Part shown: piece after piece, positions 11,457 to 22,667 of the stretch
How the letters are laid out: the number at the start of each line of letters is the position of its first letter
How positions within the stretch are numbered: the stretch's first letter is position 1
Source of the DNA: Mermis nigrescens
Taxonomy: Eukaryota > Nematoda > Enoplea > Mermithida > Mermithidae
DNA length: 64,000 nt
Reading direction: 5' to 3'
NCBI GenBank assembly: GCA_036768485.1
Contig: JAVLUZ010000511.1
Span: 138,411 to 202,410 of the forward strand
Position numbers and translations under genes: made by a program
The notes under the pieces: model-generated
The model's input: only the letters and a program-made list of their open reading frames with translations
Databases searched by the model: none
What the model was told of the DNA's origin: nothing

Positions 11457-12289
11457 TGAAATAAGCGAGCTAGATATCGATTACAGTTAAAATATTGTGT
11501 TAACTGCTGTAGCTAATTTTAACTTCGCTTTGCTCGTGACGCAATTAATTGAATTGGAGGAACTGACACTGAAGTGAACTAAAACGTGCTAGTGAGTTCC
11601 ATGGTAACGCCTATAATCTCAAAGTAAGCTGGAGTTCTTAATAATCAACCAACATGGGAGTAATAACCTAAGCAGGAGTGCTATGCTACCACATGCATAA
11701 AACGTATGAAAAGCACAATAACAACAACAAGAAATTTCATTACTAACTCCAAACTGAAGAAGTTCGAATTAACCTTTTTTGCTTACTTCGTGGCTTGTGC
11801 AGGTGCACAGAGTAGGATTTAGTCATTTGTTTTAACGTCAATATTAGCTTTTATTTCCAATTGAATAATGTTCATACACGCATGCGTTCTGATTCCGCAT
11901 ACTTATCTACATCGCATATCTATATCTACTAAACATGTGTTGCGCTTCTTTTTTAGTCAGGCCCATGTTCGCAATGTAAAACTTGATTTGAAAAAAATAA
12001 ATAAATACAACTGCATCTGCCTATACTTGAATAAAATGGATTTCTTTTTTGCGTTGTTTCATTTTGTAAAAAAACTTGACCTGACTACGGAACGGTGTGC
12101 CAAACGTAATTATAATTAATTATGAATAACAAATTTATCTTCGATTTTCTAATCATACAAAGCATTTATTGTACGCAGCTTAGAATCTATAAATTCCTTT
12201 CACTGGAGTATTGTTTGCATTGACTAGGTAGGTATAGACCTGTTTGTCCAATAATCTAACAGGTGTAATCAGGCCCGTATCCCGAAGAT
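11457..12289. other. no gene seen
   Basis: AT-rich sequence between the GAGGTTTT end and the CR1-like element. Nothing recognisable. Part of the right side could be 5' UTR of the retrotransposon. Confidence 0.3.
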
Positions 12290-12679
12290 AAATAATTGCA
12301 TTGATTGATTGCTATTTGCGAGTGTGGTTGTCTGCGCGACGGTTTTGCGTACTTGGTTTTGTGTCTTTGGACGTCGCTAGGTTTGATTTGATTGGCTATT
12401 CGTCAGTTTATCGATTAAAGAGTAGGGATCATCTTCATTTAGTTGTTCATTATTTTCTGATTAATACTTGCCGGAAGAAAATGCGCTTACATATCATTCT
12501 GCGAAAAATCGAATTTAATTATCTCTCAATTGCCCGCCTACCTAATGATATTGGGGCTTTGAAAATCACACGGGGAAAAGCGTCGTTACCCAAGTTATAA
12601 AGGTACACGCCCTCGTCGGAAGCGTCGTTTAATAAAATAAATTTACCAACGACGATTAATTTGCTACCCGCGTCTTCCA

Positions 12680-13555
12680 ATGGGTCGTAAAGTGAAATTG
12701 GCTTCGGATAAAGTGTGCAAATGCCCGAAATGCGGCGAAGCGGTCGACCCGAATTCCAAGGGGATTCAATGCGACCTTTGCCACTGTTGGTTTCACACGG
12801 CTTGCGTAGGTTTGAGCGACGCCCAATACAGCGTCTTGGCACTGTTGGACCAGCTGTTTCTCTGCCCGATGTGCTTACCGGTTGGTAAGAAACTTTTGAC
12901 AGTGGAGCAGAAAGTTTCCACTTTGGAAAATCGCTTTGACTCTCTCGAAGCGTCTATTAAAGAACAGTTGGACTCTTTAGCCAAGCAGGTCACCCAATCG
13001 CAGGCACCGCGTTTCACGGCTCCTAATTTCGCGGCACCTAACTTCGCGCCTATGAGGCCGCCACGGATGGCCGATATCGACATCAACAAAGTGGTCGTTT
13101 CGGCAGTGAAGGACGCCTTGGAGGCAGATTCCAAGAAAACCACCGTCGTCCTGGAGAATTTCGTTCCCATTGGCGACGACAGCAGCTTGGAGGACGACGT
13201 GAAGCAGTACGTCACCACCGCCGGGTTCGATCCCAAAAAAATCGTCGGCATTCGGCGCTCCGGCCCGGAGGTCAAATCGTACAAGGATGGCACCACCTTG
13301 CCCCGCATCATCAAGGTCAAGTGCGACTCGGAGTCCTCCAGGGCCGAGTTGATTCAGTTGGCCACCAAATACGCGGATAAGGGGCGTAAATCCAAAATCT
13401 ACGCCCGGCCGGATCGCACCTGGCAACAACGTGAGGCTCTCCGTCGATTGAATGCTGATTTGAAGGAAAAACGGGACGCGGGCGAGGAAAATTGGTTTAT
13501 TGACCGTAACTCGTATGAATTGAAACAATATAAAGTGCGCATGCCTCGCCCTTAG
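12680..13555 (+). CDS. CR1-like retrotransposon ORF1 (PHD zinc finger, coiled coil, RNA-binding-like domain)
   Basis: An intact 291-residue frame starting at ATG 12680. Residues 15-65 form a C4HC3 PHD-type finger (C15, C18, C31, C34, H39, C42, C62, C65). Residues about 70-105 are a predicted coiled coil (TVEQKVSTLENRFDSLEASI). A short P/A/N-rich linker follows. Residues about 140-291 form a basic domain containing VLENFVPIGDDSSLEDDVKQ and KIYARPDRTW, resembling the RRM/C-terminal portion of LINE ORF1 proteins. In CR1-type elements ORF1 binds the element RNA and forms the ribonucleoprotein with ORF2. Codon use is clearly more GC-rich than in ORF2 just downstream. The stop is TAG 13553-13555, and ORF2 continues in the same frame. 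It could be mistaken for a host PHD protein, but the linked ORF2 argues against that. Confidence 0.85.
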   Translation: MGRKVKLASDKVCKCPKCGEAVDPNSKGIQCDLCHCWFHTACVGLSDAQYSVLALLDQLFLCPMCLPVGKKLLTVEQKVSTLENRFDSLEASIKEQLDSLAKQVTQSQAPRFTAPNFAAPNFAPMRPPRMADIDINKVVVSAVKDALEADSKKTTVVLENFVPIGDDSSLEDDVKQYVTTAGFDPKKIVGIRRSGPEVKSYKDGTTLPRIIKVKCDSESSRAELIQLATKYADKGRKSKIYARPDRTWQQREALRRLNADLKEKRDAGEENWFIDRNSYELKQYKVRMPRP

Positions 13556-14190
13556 GGAGTTAACGCCCCTGTTAAACCCGATTTGACTTCAAAAAATGAT
13601 GAAAATGATAAAAATGTACTGAATTGTGCCTTATTTAATGCTAGAAGTCTAGTGAACAAATTACCTGAACTTCATGCTTTACTCATTTCTGAAACCTACG
13701 ATATCATTTTTGTAACAGAATCTTGGTTAAATGATACAATTTCTGATGGTCTTCTTTGTACTTCTTCTGTTTATTCCATTTATAGATGTGACAGGCTGGA
13801 TTATAGAGGTGGTGGGGTAGTTATATTGTATAAAAATGCACTGAAAATTTGTAATATTACTCTTAAGGAACCATTTGATTGCCCTGAAACTCTTATTTGT
13901 GAACTTCACTCCAATGATGAATATGTGCGGTTTATACTTTGCTATAGGCCACCAAAATATGATATTCAATATGCTCAAAAATTGTGTCTTTTTCTTGAAA
14001 AGTACATTGAAAACACGAAAAAATGCATAATACTAGGCGATTTTAACCTACCTGACCTAAACTTTGCCTCTCATTCTGCATACAGGAACCCAGTTACACA
14101 AATATTTTATGAATGTTTTGTAAACCTAGGTCTCAATTTAATGACAAACGAACCAAACCGAAATCTAAATATTTTAGATCTTATTTTGAG

Positions 14191-15061
14191 TAGAGCTGTG
14201 CCGGGGCCGCCTTTTTTGCCGGGGCCGGGGCCGGGAGCCGGGGCCTGGCCGGGGCCAATAATAGCGTGCTTTACCATACTCATAGTACGACCCTGCCCTA
14301 CCCCTTATATGTACCTATGCATATATTCTTGCTTGTAGATATGCACGTCAAGCGTTAATATTTGCTCGGATTACAAGATATAACAGAACATGGGCATCGG
14401 GGGATCCAGACCCCCAGAATTCTCATTCTCCCCCCCAAAAAAAATCCGCTAGACCCCCCAGAAATTGATTTTCACAATTTTTTGTTTTTCTGCGGTTTTT
14501 TGATGCTAATGGATAGCTCATTGAGAGACGCGAGAAAACGGTGTTTTTTTCGCTCTATTATATATTATCAGGCACTTTTTGACTTTGAAAAATGTTGGAC
14601 CCCCTAGAATTTTTGAGCTGCCCATGTATGGATTTAACTCCTCTGACTTGGATGCGTTCTACAATGTGCTTTACTTTGCACTTTTTTAGGCTTATTATTC
14701 TATTTGTTCTGATAGACGTAGCTGTCTGCTACCAAGCAAGCTGGAAATGCTCGTCTATATGAATTGCAATTTAAAATATGTCAATTTTGATTATTAACTA
14801 GAAATTTGCACCAATCTGACATAGTGAAATAAAGATTTGAATTAGCAAGATCTGTGGTTTGCTTGAAATTGAGTTTGAAGGTAAATCTGCCCAAAACATT
14901 ATCAATTTTCTACATTATTATCAACTCTAACATTGGCCCCGGCCCCGGTGCCGGGGCCAGCCTAGCCCGGCCCGGGGCCAGGGCCTAGGCCCCGGCGCCG
15001 GGGCCGGGGCCTAGGCCCCGGCGCCGGGAGGGCCGGGGCGACTGGCCCCGGCACAGCTCTA
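14191..15061. mobile_element. hAT-like MITE with CCGGGG arrays, inserted in CR1 ORF2
   Basis: 871 bp with inverted ends TAGAGCTGTGCCGGGGCC and GGCCCCGGCACAGCTCTA, flanked by an exact 8-bp duplication ATTTTGAG (14183-14190 and 15062-15069). Removing the element plus one duplication (879 bp) restores the codons for LDLILSTSRELL exactly. Both subterminal regions are dense in CCGGGG/CCCCGG words; the middle is AT-rich and holds a family A copy. Confidence 0.93.
14385..14630. mobile_element. family A MITE nested in the CCGGGG element
   Basis: An A copy with the core words ttttttgatgctaatggat and the right end GAGCTGCCCATGTATG. It is flanked by GATATAAC (14377-14384) and GATTTAAC (14631-14638), 7/8. 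This gives a three-level stack: CR1, CCGGGG hAT, family A. Confidence 0.78.
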
Positions 15062-18000
15062 ATTTTGAGTACATCTCGTGAACTCCTTTTTAATGTTTCT
15101 GTTAACGAACCTTTTGCTAGTAGTGATCATGAAATAATTTCGTTTAATTTGCCATTTAATAGCAATGAGGATGAAAATCTAATAACGCTTGATTTCAAAA
15201 AGGCAAATTATCAAGCAATTGAAGCTTTCTTGGCATCTGTTGAATGGGAAAAAATTTTTTCGTCTTGTGTAAGTGTTAATGATTTCTACGAGGCTTTTTT
15301 GTCCATTCTCAACACAGCTATTTCCGAATTCGTTCCTTTGAAAAAGAAAATGCGCAGAAATCTTCTGCCAAATTCTGTACGAAAAATGCAGGCTACAAAG
15401 CGTAAACTTTGGAAAAAATACAAAATTAATAGGGATGCTAAAACGTTAGAGAAATGTAAGAAATTGACCAAAAATATAAAAACTTTGATGAATGAACATC
15501 TTGCAAATGAGGAAGGAAAGTTACTAAAGTCGAATAATTTAAAAAACTTTTTCTCTTTTGTAAATGATCGATTAAATAATAAAAAGAAAATTCCATTGTT
15601 GAAAAGCAACGGCATCACTATTGTGGATGATTTAGACAAAGCAAATGCTTTTAATACAAATTTTGCCAACAATTTTGTAAATGACAATAATGTTTTACCT
15701 GTATTTCCTGATAAAATTAACCGTAATCATAGTGTTTCTTGCAAATTTGACTTATTTACAATTTTGGATGCTCTAAATCGACTAAAACCTTCATTGTCAC
15801 TTGGCCCTGATGGCCTGTGTGCATATTTTGTGAAAAAGCTAAAATTAGTCCTTGTTAGACCTTTGATGTCAATTTTTGAAGTTTCTTACAGGACAGGGTG
15901 CATCCCCGACCTGTGGAGGGAAGCTATTGTTGTGCCTATACCTAAGAAAGGTGACTTATCATCCATAGAAAACTATCGGCCTGTGTCCCTTTGTTGTGTT
16001 CTGTGTAAGGTCATGGAATCGATAATTAATATTAGCCTAACTACCCATTTAAATGAAAATAATTTGCTTTCTGAAAATCAGTTTGGATTTAGAAAAAATT
16101 AATCTTGTACACTGCAACTTTTAAAGTGCAAAAATCAGTGGTCCAAAAATCTTGATGAAAATTGCCCAATCGATATTGTTTATATCGATTTTTGTAAAGC
16201 TTTTGATACAGTTTCGCATGAAAAACTGCTTATAAAATTAGCTGCCTATGGCATAAGTGGTTTTTGCCTAAATTGGTTAAAATGCTTTTTGAGTAATAGA
16301 TCCCAAAGGGTTAAAGTTGGAGATTCATTGTCTCTTCCGCTCCCTGTTTCCAGTGGGGTGCCACAGGGTAGCGTTTTAGGCCCTACCCTTTTTTGTTATT
16401 CATAAATGATTTATGTGATTTTCAAAGTACCAGCTCAATTTCGCTATTTGCTGATGATGTTAAAATATCTAATTCAGCTTCCAATTTTTTGGACTTGCAA
16501 AATGATCTAATGCATATTAAGAGGTGGGCTGATATCTGGCAGCTTAAGATCTCACTCAGCAAATGTTTTGTTTTGCATTTAGGAAAATCTAATCCCAAGC
16601 ACTCTTACGGTATAGATAATTTTGAAATCCCACATGATATATCGGAGGTGAAGGATCTTGGTGTCTTAATAAGTAAAGATTTATCTTCTAGAACTCATTG
16701 TACAAACATTGTAAAAAAAGGCATGAGAATTGCAAACTTGATTTTACGGAGTTTTGTTTCAAGAGATAAAACTTTGTTAGTAAAAGCCTTTACAACCTAT
16801 GTCCGACCAATTTTGGAATATGGTTCGTCTGTTTGGAATCCTTATCTGTCATGTGACATAAATAATGTTGAAAATGTCCAAAGAAAATTTACCAAACGAA
16901 TTTTTCTGATAAAACTATCTCCTACGATGCCCGATTAAAGGAATTGGGCTTGGAGAGACTCGAATTACGTAGAATGCAAAGTGATTTATCAATGACACGC
17001 TCTATAATCAAGGATAATTTGTTACCTGTTGAAGACTTCTTCACATTTAATGTAAACTCAAATCGTGCTGTAAATTCTTGCAAACTTTACGTTAACCGTG
17101 TAAACAAAAATGTTAGAAAATTTGAATTTTGCGATCGTGTGATTTCTGTCTGGAATTATTTGCCTGATGATATCATCTGCTCAGCTAATTCGAACATTTT
17201 TACGATGAAATTGAAACAATTTGATTTATCCATTTTTCTCAAGGGGCGTATCTAAGCGCAGATATAATTCATTGCCTGTACGTACCCGCGTGTCTTACAT
17301 TTACATTACACTACTTTCTTTAATCACTTTATTCGTTTTTTACAATTAAATACGTGTGTTTGCAATATGTACATGAATTTCAATTATGCATTTATATGAC
17401 ATTTGTCTTTTTCCTTATTATTTGTATTGTAATGTGTACGTATATTTTAAATTTGTACGTGTATTTTGTAGACCGAATAAATCTTTCTTTCTTTCTTTCT
17501 TTCTTTCCGAAGGATAGGGGGAACATGTGACCCCCGAAATGAAATATAAGAGTGATTTTTCCCTTTACTCCCCCATCGCTTTTTTGTAGCCAAAATCGCT
17601 AAAAATTTCAAAATTATGATTAGAGTCTACTTATTCCCAAGCGCGCGGTTTAAATGCTCGATTTTTAGTCTTTATACAACCTAAAGTGTATTTTGCATCT
17701 GTTTCTTCTGTTCTGCACAGGTTGTATGCAGAAAATGGCCTTTATTTAAGAGGTTGTCGATTTGATTCTCACCATGTTTTAGACTAGCAAAATTTACGAA
17801 TTGAACAGCTCTAGTGGTCATATTGACACCCCCTATTGGCCAAAAATATTTGGCGAGATAAAGAATGAATAAGCAATGTGCAATGATTTTTGGCCGTCAG
17901 TGATTATAACTTCTCTAATTTTTCCGGTGCTACGCGCTGGATGATACCTATTAATGACATTTATTTACTTTCTTGGTGACATGGAAGCACGTTTTTTGTA

Positions 18001-19339
18001 TTCGGCAAACATTTTCCCTGATGTACACAGACTTTTCGGGACCGTCTTTGTAGATGTACAAAGATTTTTGGGAAGACAAAATCTGCAAAAAAGGTATGAA
18101 ATTCGCAAAAATTTTCGGCGCTTTGCGCCGAAATGAGCAATTGTGTGTCCTATAAATTTTTATAATAGCAGAAATCGCATTTCGAAAGGGAACATGTCAA
18201 ATTTTTCGGCGCCTCGCGCCGTTTTAAGACGATTCTTAATGATTTCTGCCCTCATAAACCCAGGAATTAGCCAAAATACACGGCTATTATTGAGAATAAG
18301 GTGACCTCCTAGAAATTAACTTTGCATGGATGATTTAATCTAATTAAGGGTCAAGGAATTCAAATCTGAAAGAATTAGGTGTTGGTCGGCATTATTGACC
18401 GAGTTACAGGCTGTTGAACTTCATGTGTTTAAGGATAACAAATTAATTGAGACGAACTGGGCTATTCTCAATATTGCCGTTTTTACTTCTATTATACTTA
18501 GGCTCAGGCTTAGTATATATGAAAAGGTGTTTAAAGCTGCTTAGGTCGAGGTCGCTCCCGCTCATGTTGATGTATAGATGCTTAGGTCTTAGTATATCTT
18601 AAAAGGTGCTTAAAGCTGCTTAGGTCGAGGTCGCTCCCGCTCAGGTCGATGTATAGATGCTACTGAAGTACAAATTTTCAAAAAAACGTGATTTTATGCT
18701 AGTGATCGACCGGGGCCCCGGCCCCGGCCCCGGCCCCGGCAATCCCCGGCCATTTTTCAGCATCCCGGCCCCGGCCGGGGCAAGGTCAAAAAATGGCCGG
18801 GGCCGGGAAAAAATTTAGTGTAATTCGTATTTTGTGCAGGCTGTGATACTGGCACTTATTTATCAATGAGCAAGTGTTAATTTTGAGAACTGTACTGATT
18901 AGACCATATGTATACTTACTTAGTCCTTGTCATAAGTTTTCTACTGTGTATAAATGAGCTTTTAATGAATGAATGTTCAGGAAAATCTGCATATTTTCGA
19001 TTCCTCCACCTAACTTATTTAAACTAAATGCTACTTTTAACTCATTCATTCATAGCTATGGCTAAAAGATTTAGAGTTGACAAATACGTTCTATTTCTAG
19101 TTATAAATTGTACGTTTTTGACAAACTATTTCTACAAAAAACACTTTTACATTCATTTGAATGGGAACCGTGTGCTTTAAAACGCGTTTCCTGTGTAATA
19201 GTTATTAGGACCGAGGTTAATTATAGGCGAATATAAACTACGCTGCAGAATTGCGTCCGATCCGATAAACTAAATATGTCTCAAATAGTTTCCTAGGGTC
19301 CAGAGTTGAGGGAGGGGTGAAATCCCAAATTGGAGGACC

Positions 19340-20110
19340 AGAAAATTAGTGGCAAAACAGGGTCTTTTGACTTTTAATTGTATATTTTAGCTAATTTCTG
19401 AGTTTCTAACGCCAAGAATTACTAAAATTGTCTCAAAACGGCGCGAAGCGCCTAAAAATTTGACATTTCTGCATTCTAAATTTAAATTTTGCCATTTAAA
19501 AGATGTATAGGACAGACAATTTTTCATATCGGAGGGAAATGCCGAAAAAATTTTGGAATTTTATACCTTTTTACAGTTTTTATCTTCCCAAAAATCTTTG
19601 TACATGTACAAAGATAGTCCTGGTCTTTGTACATCGGGAAAAATCTTTGGCAAATACAAAAAACACTCTTTTGTACATGCAAATTTTTGTATACTTTAAT
19701 ATGGTACAGTAACGATTTCAGTGTGGTAGTAGAACATAGTTTTTCGACCTTTAGTAGTGTATTTGGCTAATTTTTGGGTTCCTGAATATTTGACATTTTT
19801 CCATTTTTGCATTCTAAGCGCAGTGTTGCTTATTACAAGATTTAATTCGCATATTACAATTTTTGTAATATTTCTCATTTTTGTAGTAAAAGCTGTTTTA
19901 GCTTTCTCAGTCGAGTTTTATGTGTGAATTTCATCAGAAGCTCATAAAAATTTCGGCACTTCGCGCCGAACTATCAACTAAATTCAGGCCGAATTATCAC
20001 ATTTAGAAGCACGGTCTTTTGTATTCGGGGAAGATTTTTGCTGATGTACATAGACGTTTCAGGACCGTCTTTGTACATGTACAAAGATTTTTGAAGAACA
20101 AAAACTGTAA
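19340..20110. mobile_element. family B fragments inside the CCGGGG element
   Basis: 19362-19663 follows the B consensus, including 'gtctcaaaacggcgcgaagc' and an end aatacaaaaaacact. A second B piece begins at once (gtacatgcaaatttttgta) and is cut short. A third lies at about 20010-20105 (cggtcttttgtattcgg...gtacatgtacaaagattttt). Confidence 0.65.
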
Positions 20111-20222
20111 AACGGTGTAGAATTCCTTATTGAAAATTCTACCATTTTAAAGATTTTCAAAGGGGAGTAAGCGGCTGCAAAAATGGAGCCGCTTACCCCC
20201 TTCCCTGAAAATAGCCGAGGAA

Positions 20223-20446
20223 TATACATGTGACAGAGGATTTGGGCCATCCCCCATCTCCGCTTTTTAAGCCCCGAACTTCCTTGAAAGTCAGAAAATA
20301 TTTAACCACCCTCCCCCATTTTTTGGCGAAAGCCTGTGCTTTTTGGCTATTTTTATTTGTTTTTACCATTTTTGATCTAGTCGCTAACCCCCTCCTTCTA
20401 AAAATGGCGCGGGACCCCTACCCTAGATTTCCAGCCGTTACATGTA
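20223..20446. mobile_element. family E MITE, diverged
   Basis: It starts ATACATGTGACAGAGG and ends AGCCGTTACATGTAGG, matching the E termini. It contains the shared inner words 'ggcgaaagcctgtgcttttt' and 'ccctaccctag'. The target duplication was not resolved. Confidence 0.55.
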
Positions 20447-21749
20447 GGTATACTGAGGGAACCTCATGAAATTTTAAGCGATTACATGCATGTTTTATAG
20501 TGATAGTTTATGTATTTACTCTAGCTCATATAGTAAAATAATGTATCACTTCGTGAAATTCTAATAGTTAGGTACACTTTTGCCATACTAAAAAATTAAG
20601 TTCAAAAAATTCAAAAGGTTTTCACCAAAAATCGTCTGACAGTGACTTGTGTCTTGGACCCTGAGGGGGTAATACCCCTCCCCCATGTGGGAATGTGTGA
20701 TGTCTCATTTATTACATCCAATACCTATTGCATCCAATTGCTACAGCAGCAGTAGCCGTAGCTAAGATTCGAATGATATAGAGTGTGCTAATAGCAGCGA
20801 CATAGACCTTATTGATGATTCAGACAATGAAACACTAGACTAAATTTGTTTCTTGTGACATAAATAGTAATAAAACTTGATATGAAAAGCCATTTACTAC
20901 TGAATGGAGCAATCGCTCATTATTTCTTTCCTATGCCCCCCACCCCAAGTATGTGTCATGCAATAATATTTTCCTTGTCTGACCCCGGCCAGCCCCGGCC
21001 CCGGCCCGGCCCCGGCCCCGGCCCCGGCCCCGGCCCCGGCCCGGGCCGGGGCTGGGATTGTTTCCAGCCCCGGTACCGCCCCGGCCCCGGCCAAAAAGTC
21101 GCCCCGGTCGATCACTATTTTATGCCTTTTCAAGCAATAACCTATAATGTAGATGTTGAAAACACGATCTGTCAACCATGAGAGTGAAAAAAATCTTTGA
21201 CAAAAATTTTTTTTCAAATTCTTTTCACTCACATGGTTTTCCGACAGTTTTTCGACCTCCAAGTTAATGATTATTGTTTGAAAAGGCATAAAATAACGTT
21301 TTTTTGAAAATTTGACAAGGTCACCTTATTCTCAATATACTCCAAATACACTACCAAAGGTCGAACAACTCTGTTTTTACGACACTAAAGTCGCTACCGT
21401 ACTATATCATAGTACCCAAAAATTTGTGTGTATAAAATGTACAAAGATTTTTAGGGACCATCTTTGTATATGTACAAACGGACCTTGTACAAAAAAAGAC
21501 TGTTTTGAAGCCATTTTCTGTCCATGTAGATTTCAAAACAATTTTAACAGCTATTTTTGCATAGTTTTCTTCTATTTTCAATTTTCAGAAAATATATTGC
21601 GTCGAGTGATTTCATGTAAAAGTATACAATGTAAAGCACCAAAAAACGCTATTCTGCGCATTAAGAACAAATTTTTTGATCTATTCTCGACTGTTTTTGG
21701 AAAAGCTGGGATACCGCCCCCCTTAGGAAAATCCTAGATTCGCCACTGG

Positions 21750-21945
21750 TCCTGTATATCTTTAAAATGGCAGAATTTGCATTTAGAATGGAAAAATGCC
21801 AAATTTTTTGGCGCTTGGCGCCGTTTTGAGTCAATTCTTAGTAATTTTTGGCGTGAGAAACCCAGAAGTTAGCTGAAATACACTACTAAAGATCGAAAAC
21901 CCTCTTTTACCACACTAAAATCGCTACTGTACTATATTATAGGCT
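21750..21945. mobile_element. family B fragment
   Basis: It matches B from 'tatatctttaaaatggcaga' through 'ggcgcttggcgccg' to 'ctactgtactatattatag', then stops. It abuts the family C right end at 21749. Confidence 0.6.
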
Positions 21946-22319
21946 GTGAGAACTGCTATCAACAACTCATTAGCATCATTGAAAAAGAAATTATGATTGT
22001 TCCAAAACGTTTCGGGAGTATTTGGATTTGTTTGATTAAAAGTTGCTTGTGCCTCACCCTTTTTCATGTTCTTATCATGACACTTCTGCATGTATCATGT
22101 GCGTTTAAAGCATGATTTAAAACCATGAAATTGTCCATAAATCACCCGAGAAACCCCGAAAAAAAACCCGGGAATTTTATTTTAGGAAACCAGTGGCCAC
22201 CCTGAACTGAGTGAAAGCTATAAAATTAGATCCACTTAAGCAGAACCACATAAATTTGGGCTAAGCTTAAATGAAATTAGCTACAAAGCCTGTAAACCTT
22301 ATTGTACACTGGATAGAAT

Positions 22320-22409
22320 TCATTTCTAAATTTTGAGGTTTTACTCTAATTTTTGAGGTTTTTTTGGCCAGTGATTTGAGGTTTTTGAAAATTTGGGTTG
22401 GCAACACTG
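22320..22409. repeat. GAGGTTTT-reiterated right end of a hAT-like element
   Basis: Several GAGGTTTT words lead to GGTTGGCAACACTG, the inverse of the terminus at 11310. Its left partner is not in the immediate vicinity. It lies 4 bp from the next element. Confidence 0.55.
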
Positions 22410-22667
22410 TATGTAGGGTTGCCAGGTGCAGGAGAATTCTCCTGAATTCAGGAGAATCTAAAATGTTCAGGAGCAGGAGCAGGAGAATGGGCTTCTCAGG
22501 AGAAGTTGTAAACATGCAGGAGAATGCAGGAGAATTTTAAAATGTCAGGAGAATTCAGGAGAATCCTGAAAATCTAGGAGAATTCAGGAGAATTTTCAAA
22601 ACTTAAACAGCAAGTTATAATGATTATCATACATTAAGCTTCTTACTTCTTACTTCTTATATTAGTG

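Larger units (their letters stand above)
13583..17255 (+). pseudogene. CR1-like retrotransposon ORF2 (APE endonuclease + reverse transcriptase), disrupted
   Basis: The first part (13583-14190) is an AP-type endonuclease: FNARSLVNKL, VTESWLND, ILGDFNLPD. After the insertion it resumes at 15070 in the same frame with SDHEIISF. The RT domain shows LGPDGLCAYFVKKL, ENYRPVSLCC, FCKAFDTVSH, GVPQGSVLGP and LFADDVKI, and the C-terminal region ends near VWNYLPDDI. The reading frame is broken by TAA at 16100-16102 in FGFRKN*SCTLQLL, by a one-base loss in a T run near 16390 (between VLGPTLF and INDLC), and by another shift near 16915. The enzyme would nick target DNA and copy the element RNA there; this copy cannot make it. 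Confidence 0.88.
12290..17507 (+). mobile_element. CR1-like non-LTR retrotransposon, near full length but dead
   Basis: It has two reading frames (PHD-finger ORF1; endonuclease-reverse transcriptase ORF2), an AATAAA near the end, and a 3' terminus made of CTTT repeats (about 17485-17507), as expected for CR1-clade elements that end in short tandem repeats rather than poly(A). The 5' limit is uncertain; coding starts at 12680. ORF2 is disrupted by an 871-bp hAT-like insertion (14191-15061), a nonsense codon at 16100-16102 and frameshifts near 16390 and 16915. No flanking target duplication was identified. Confidence 0.85.
18700..21117. mobile_element. hAT-like element with CCGGGG arrays, fourth shell of the nested stack
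   Basis: 2418 bp with inverted ends TAGTGATCGACCGGGGC and GCCCCGGTCGATCACTA and an exact 8-bp duplication TTTTATGC (18692-18699 and 21118-21125). The subterminal GC-rich arrays (18708-18810 and 20985-21100) are runs of CCGGCC/CCGGGG. No transposase frame survives. The inside holds B-family and E-family pieces, so it is a further host for insertions. The ends differ from the CCGGGG element at 14191-15061, so these are related but distinct families. Confidence 0.92.
18282..21343. mobile_element. hAT-like element, third shell of the nested stack
   Basis: The ends are inverted: ATTGAGAATAAGGTGACC at the left and GGTCACCTTATTCTCAAT at the right. It interrupts B with an exact 8-bp duplication AAATACAC (18274-18281 and 21344-21351). 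Without its own insertion it is about 636 bp. Its left arm holds two copies of a unit with 'gctgcttaggtcgagg', 'gctcccgctca' and 'gatgtatagatgc', which reappears as a minisatellite in the unrelated-ended element at 26013-26874. Confidence 0.85.
17989..21503. mobile_element. family B MITE, second shell of the nested stack
   Basis: The left part is 17989-18281 and the right part 21352-21503. Without the inner insertion and one duplication it is 445 bp, the normal length of B. It is flanked by ATGGAAGC (17981-17988) and TTTGAAGC (21504-21511), 6/8. It contains two hairpin words on its left side (near 18115 and 18205). Confidence 0.83.
17821..21749. mobile_element. family C MITE, outermost shell of a nested stack
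   Basis: C sequence at 17821-17988 (ccaaaaatatttggcgagat, then ttcttggtgacatggaagc) resumes at 21512 (cattttctgtc...) and ends GATTCGCCACTG at 21749. It is split by a B insertion in the word GGAAGC. The left C terminus is degraded. Its right flank from 21750 is B sequence, so this C copy may itself have landed in a B element. Confidence 0.75.

Noticed and set aside
12680..13555. Host PHD-finger gene
   Set aside because: It is followed immediately and in frame by a LINE endonuclease-RT, and CR1-type ORF1 proteins carry PHD fingers.
18700..21117. GC-rich blocks (also 14191-15061) as CpG islands or promoters
   Set aside because: They are CCGGGG/CCGGCC word arrays placed symmetrically inside transposon ends with 8-bp duplications.
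20897..21289. Minus-strand frame with repeated AGAGAG residues as a structural protein
   Set aside because: The residues come from translating the CCGGCC array in the hAT-like element end.
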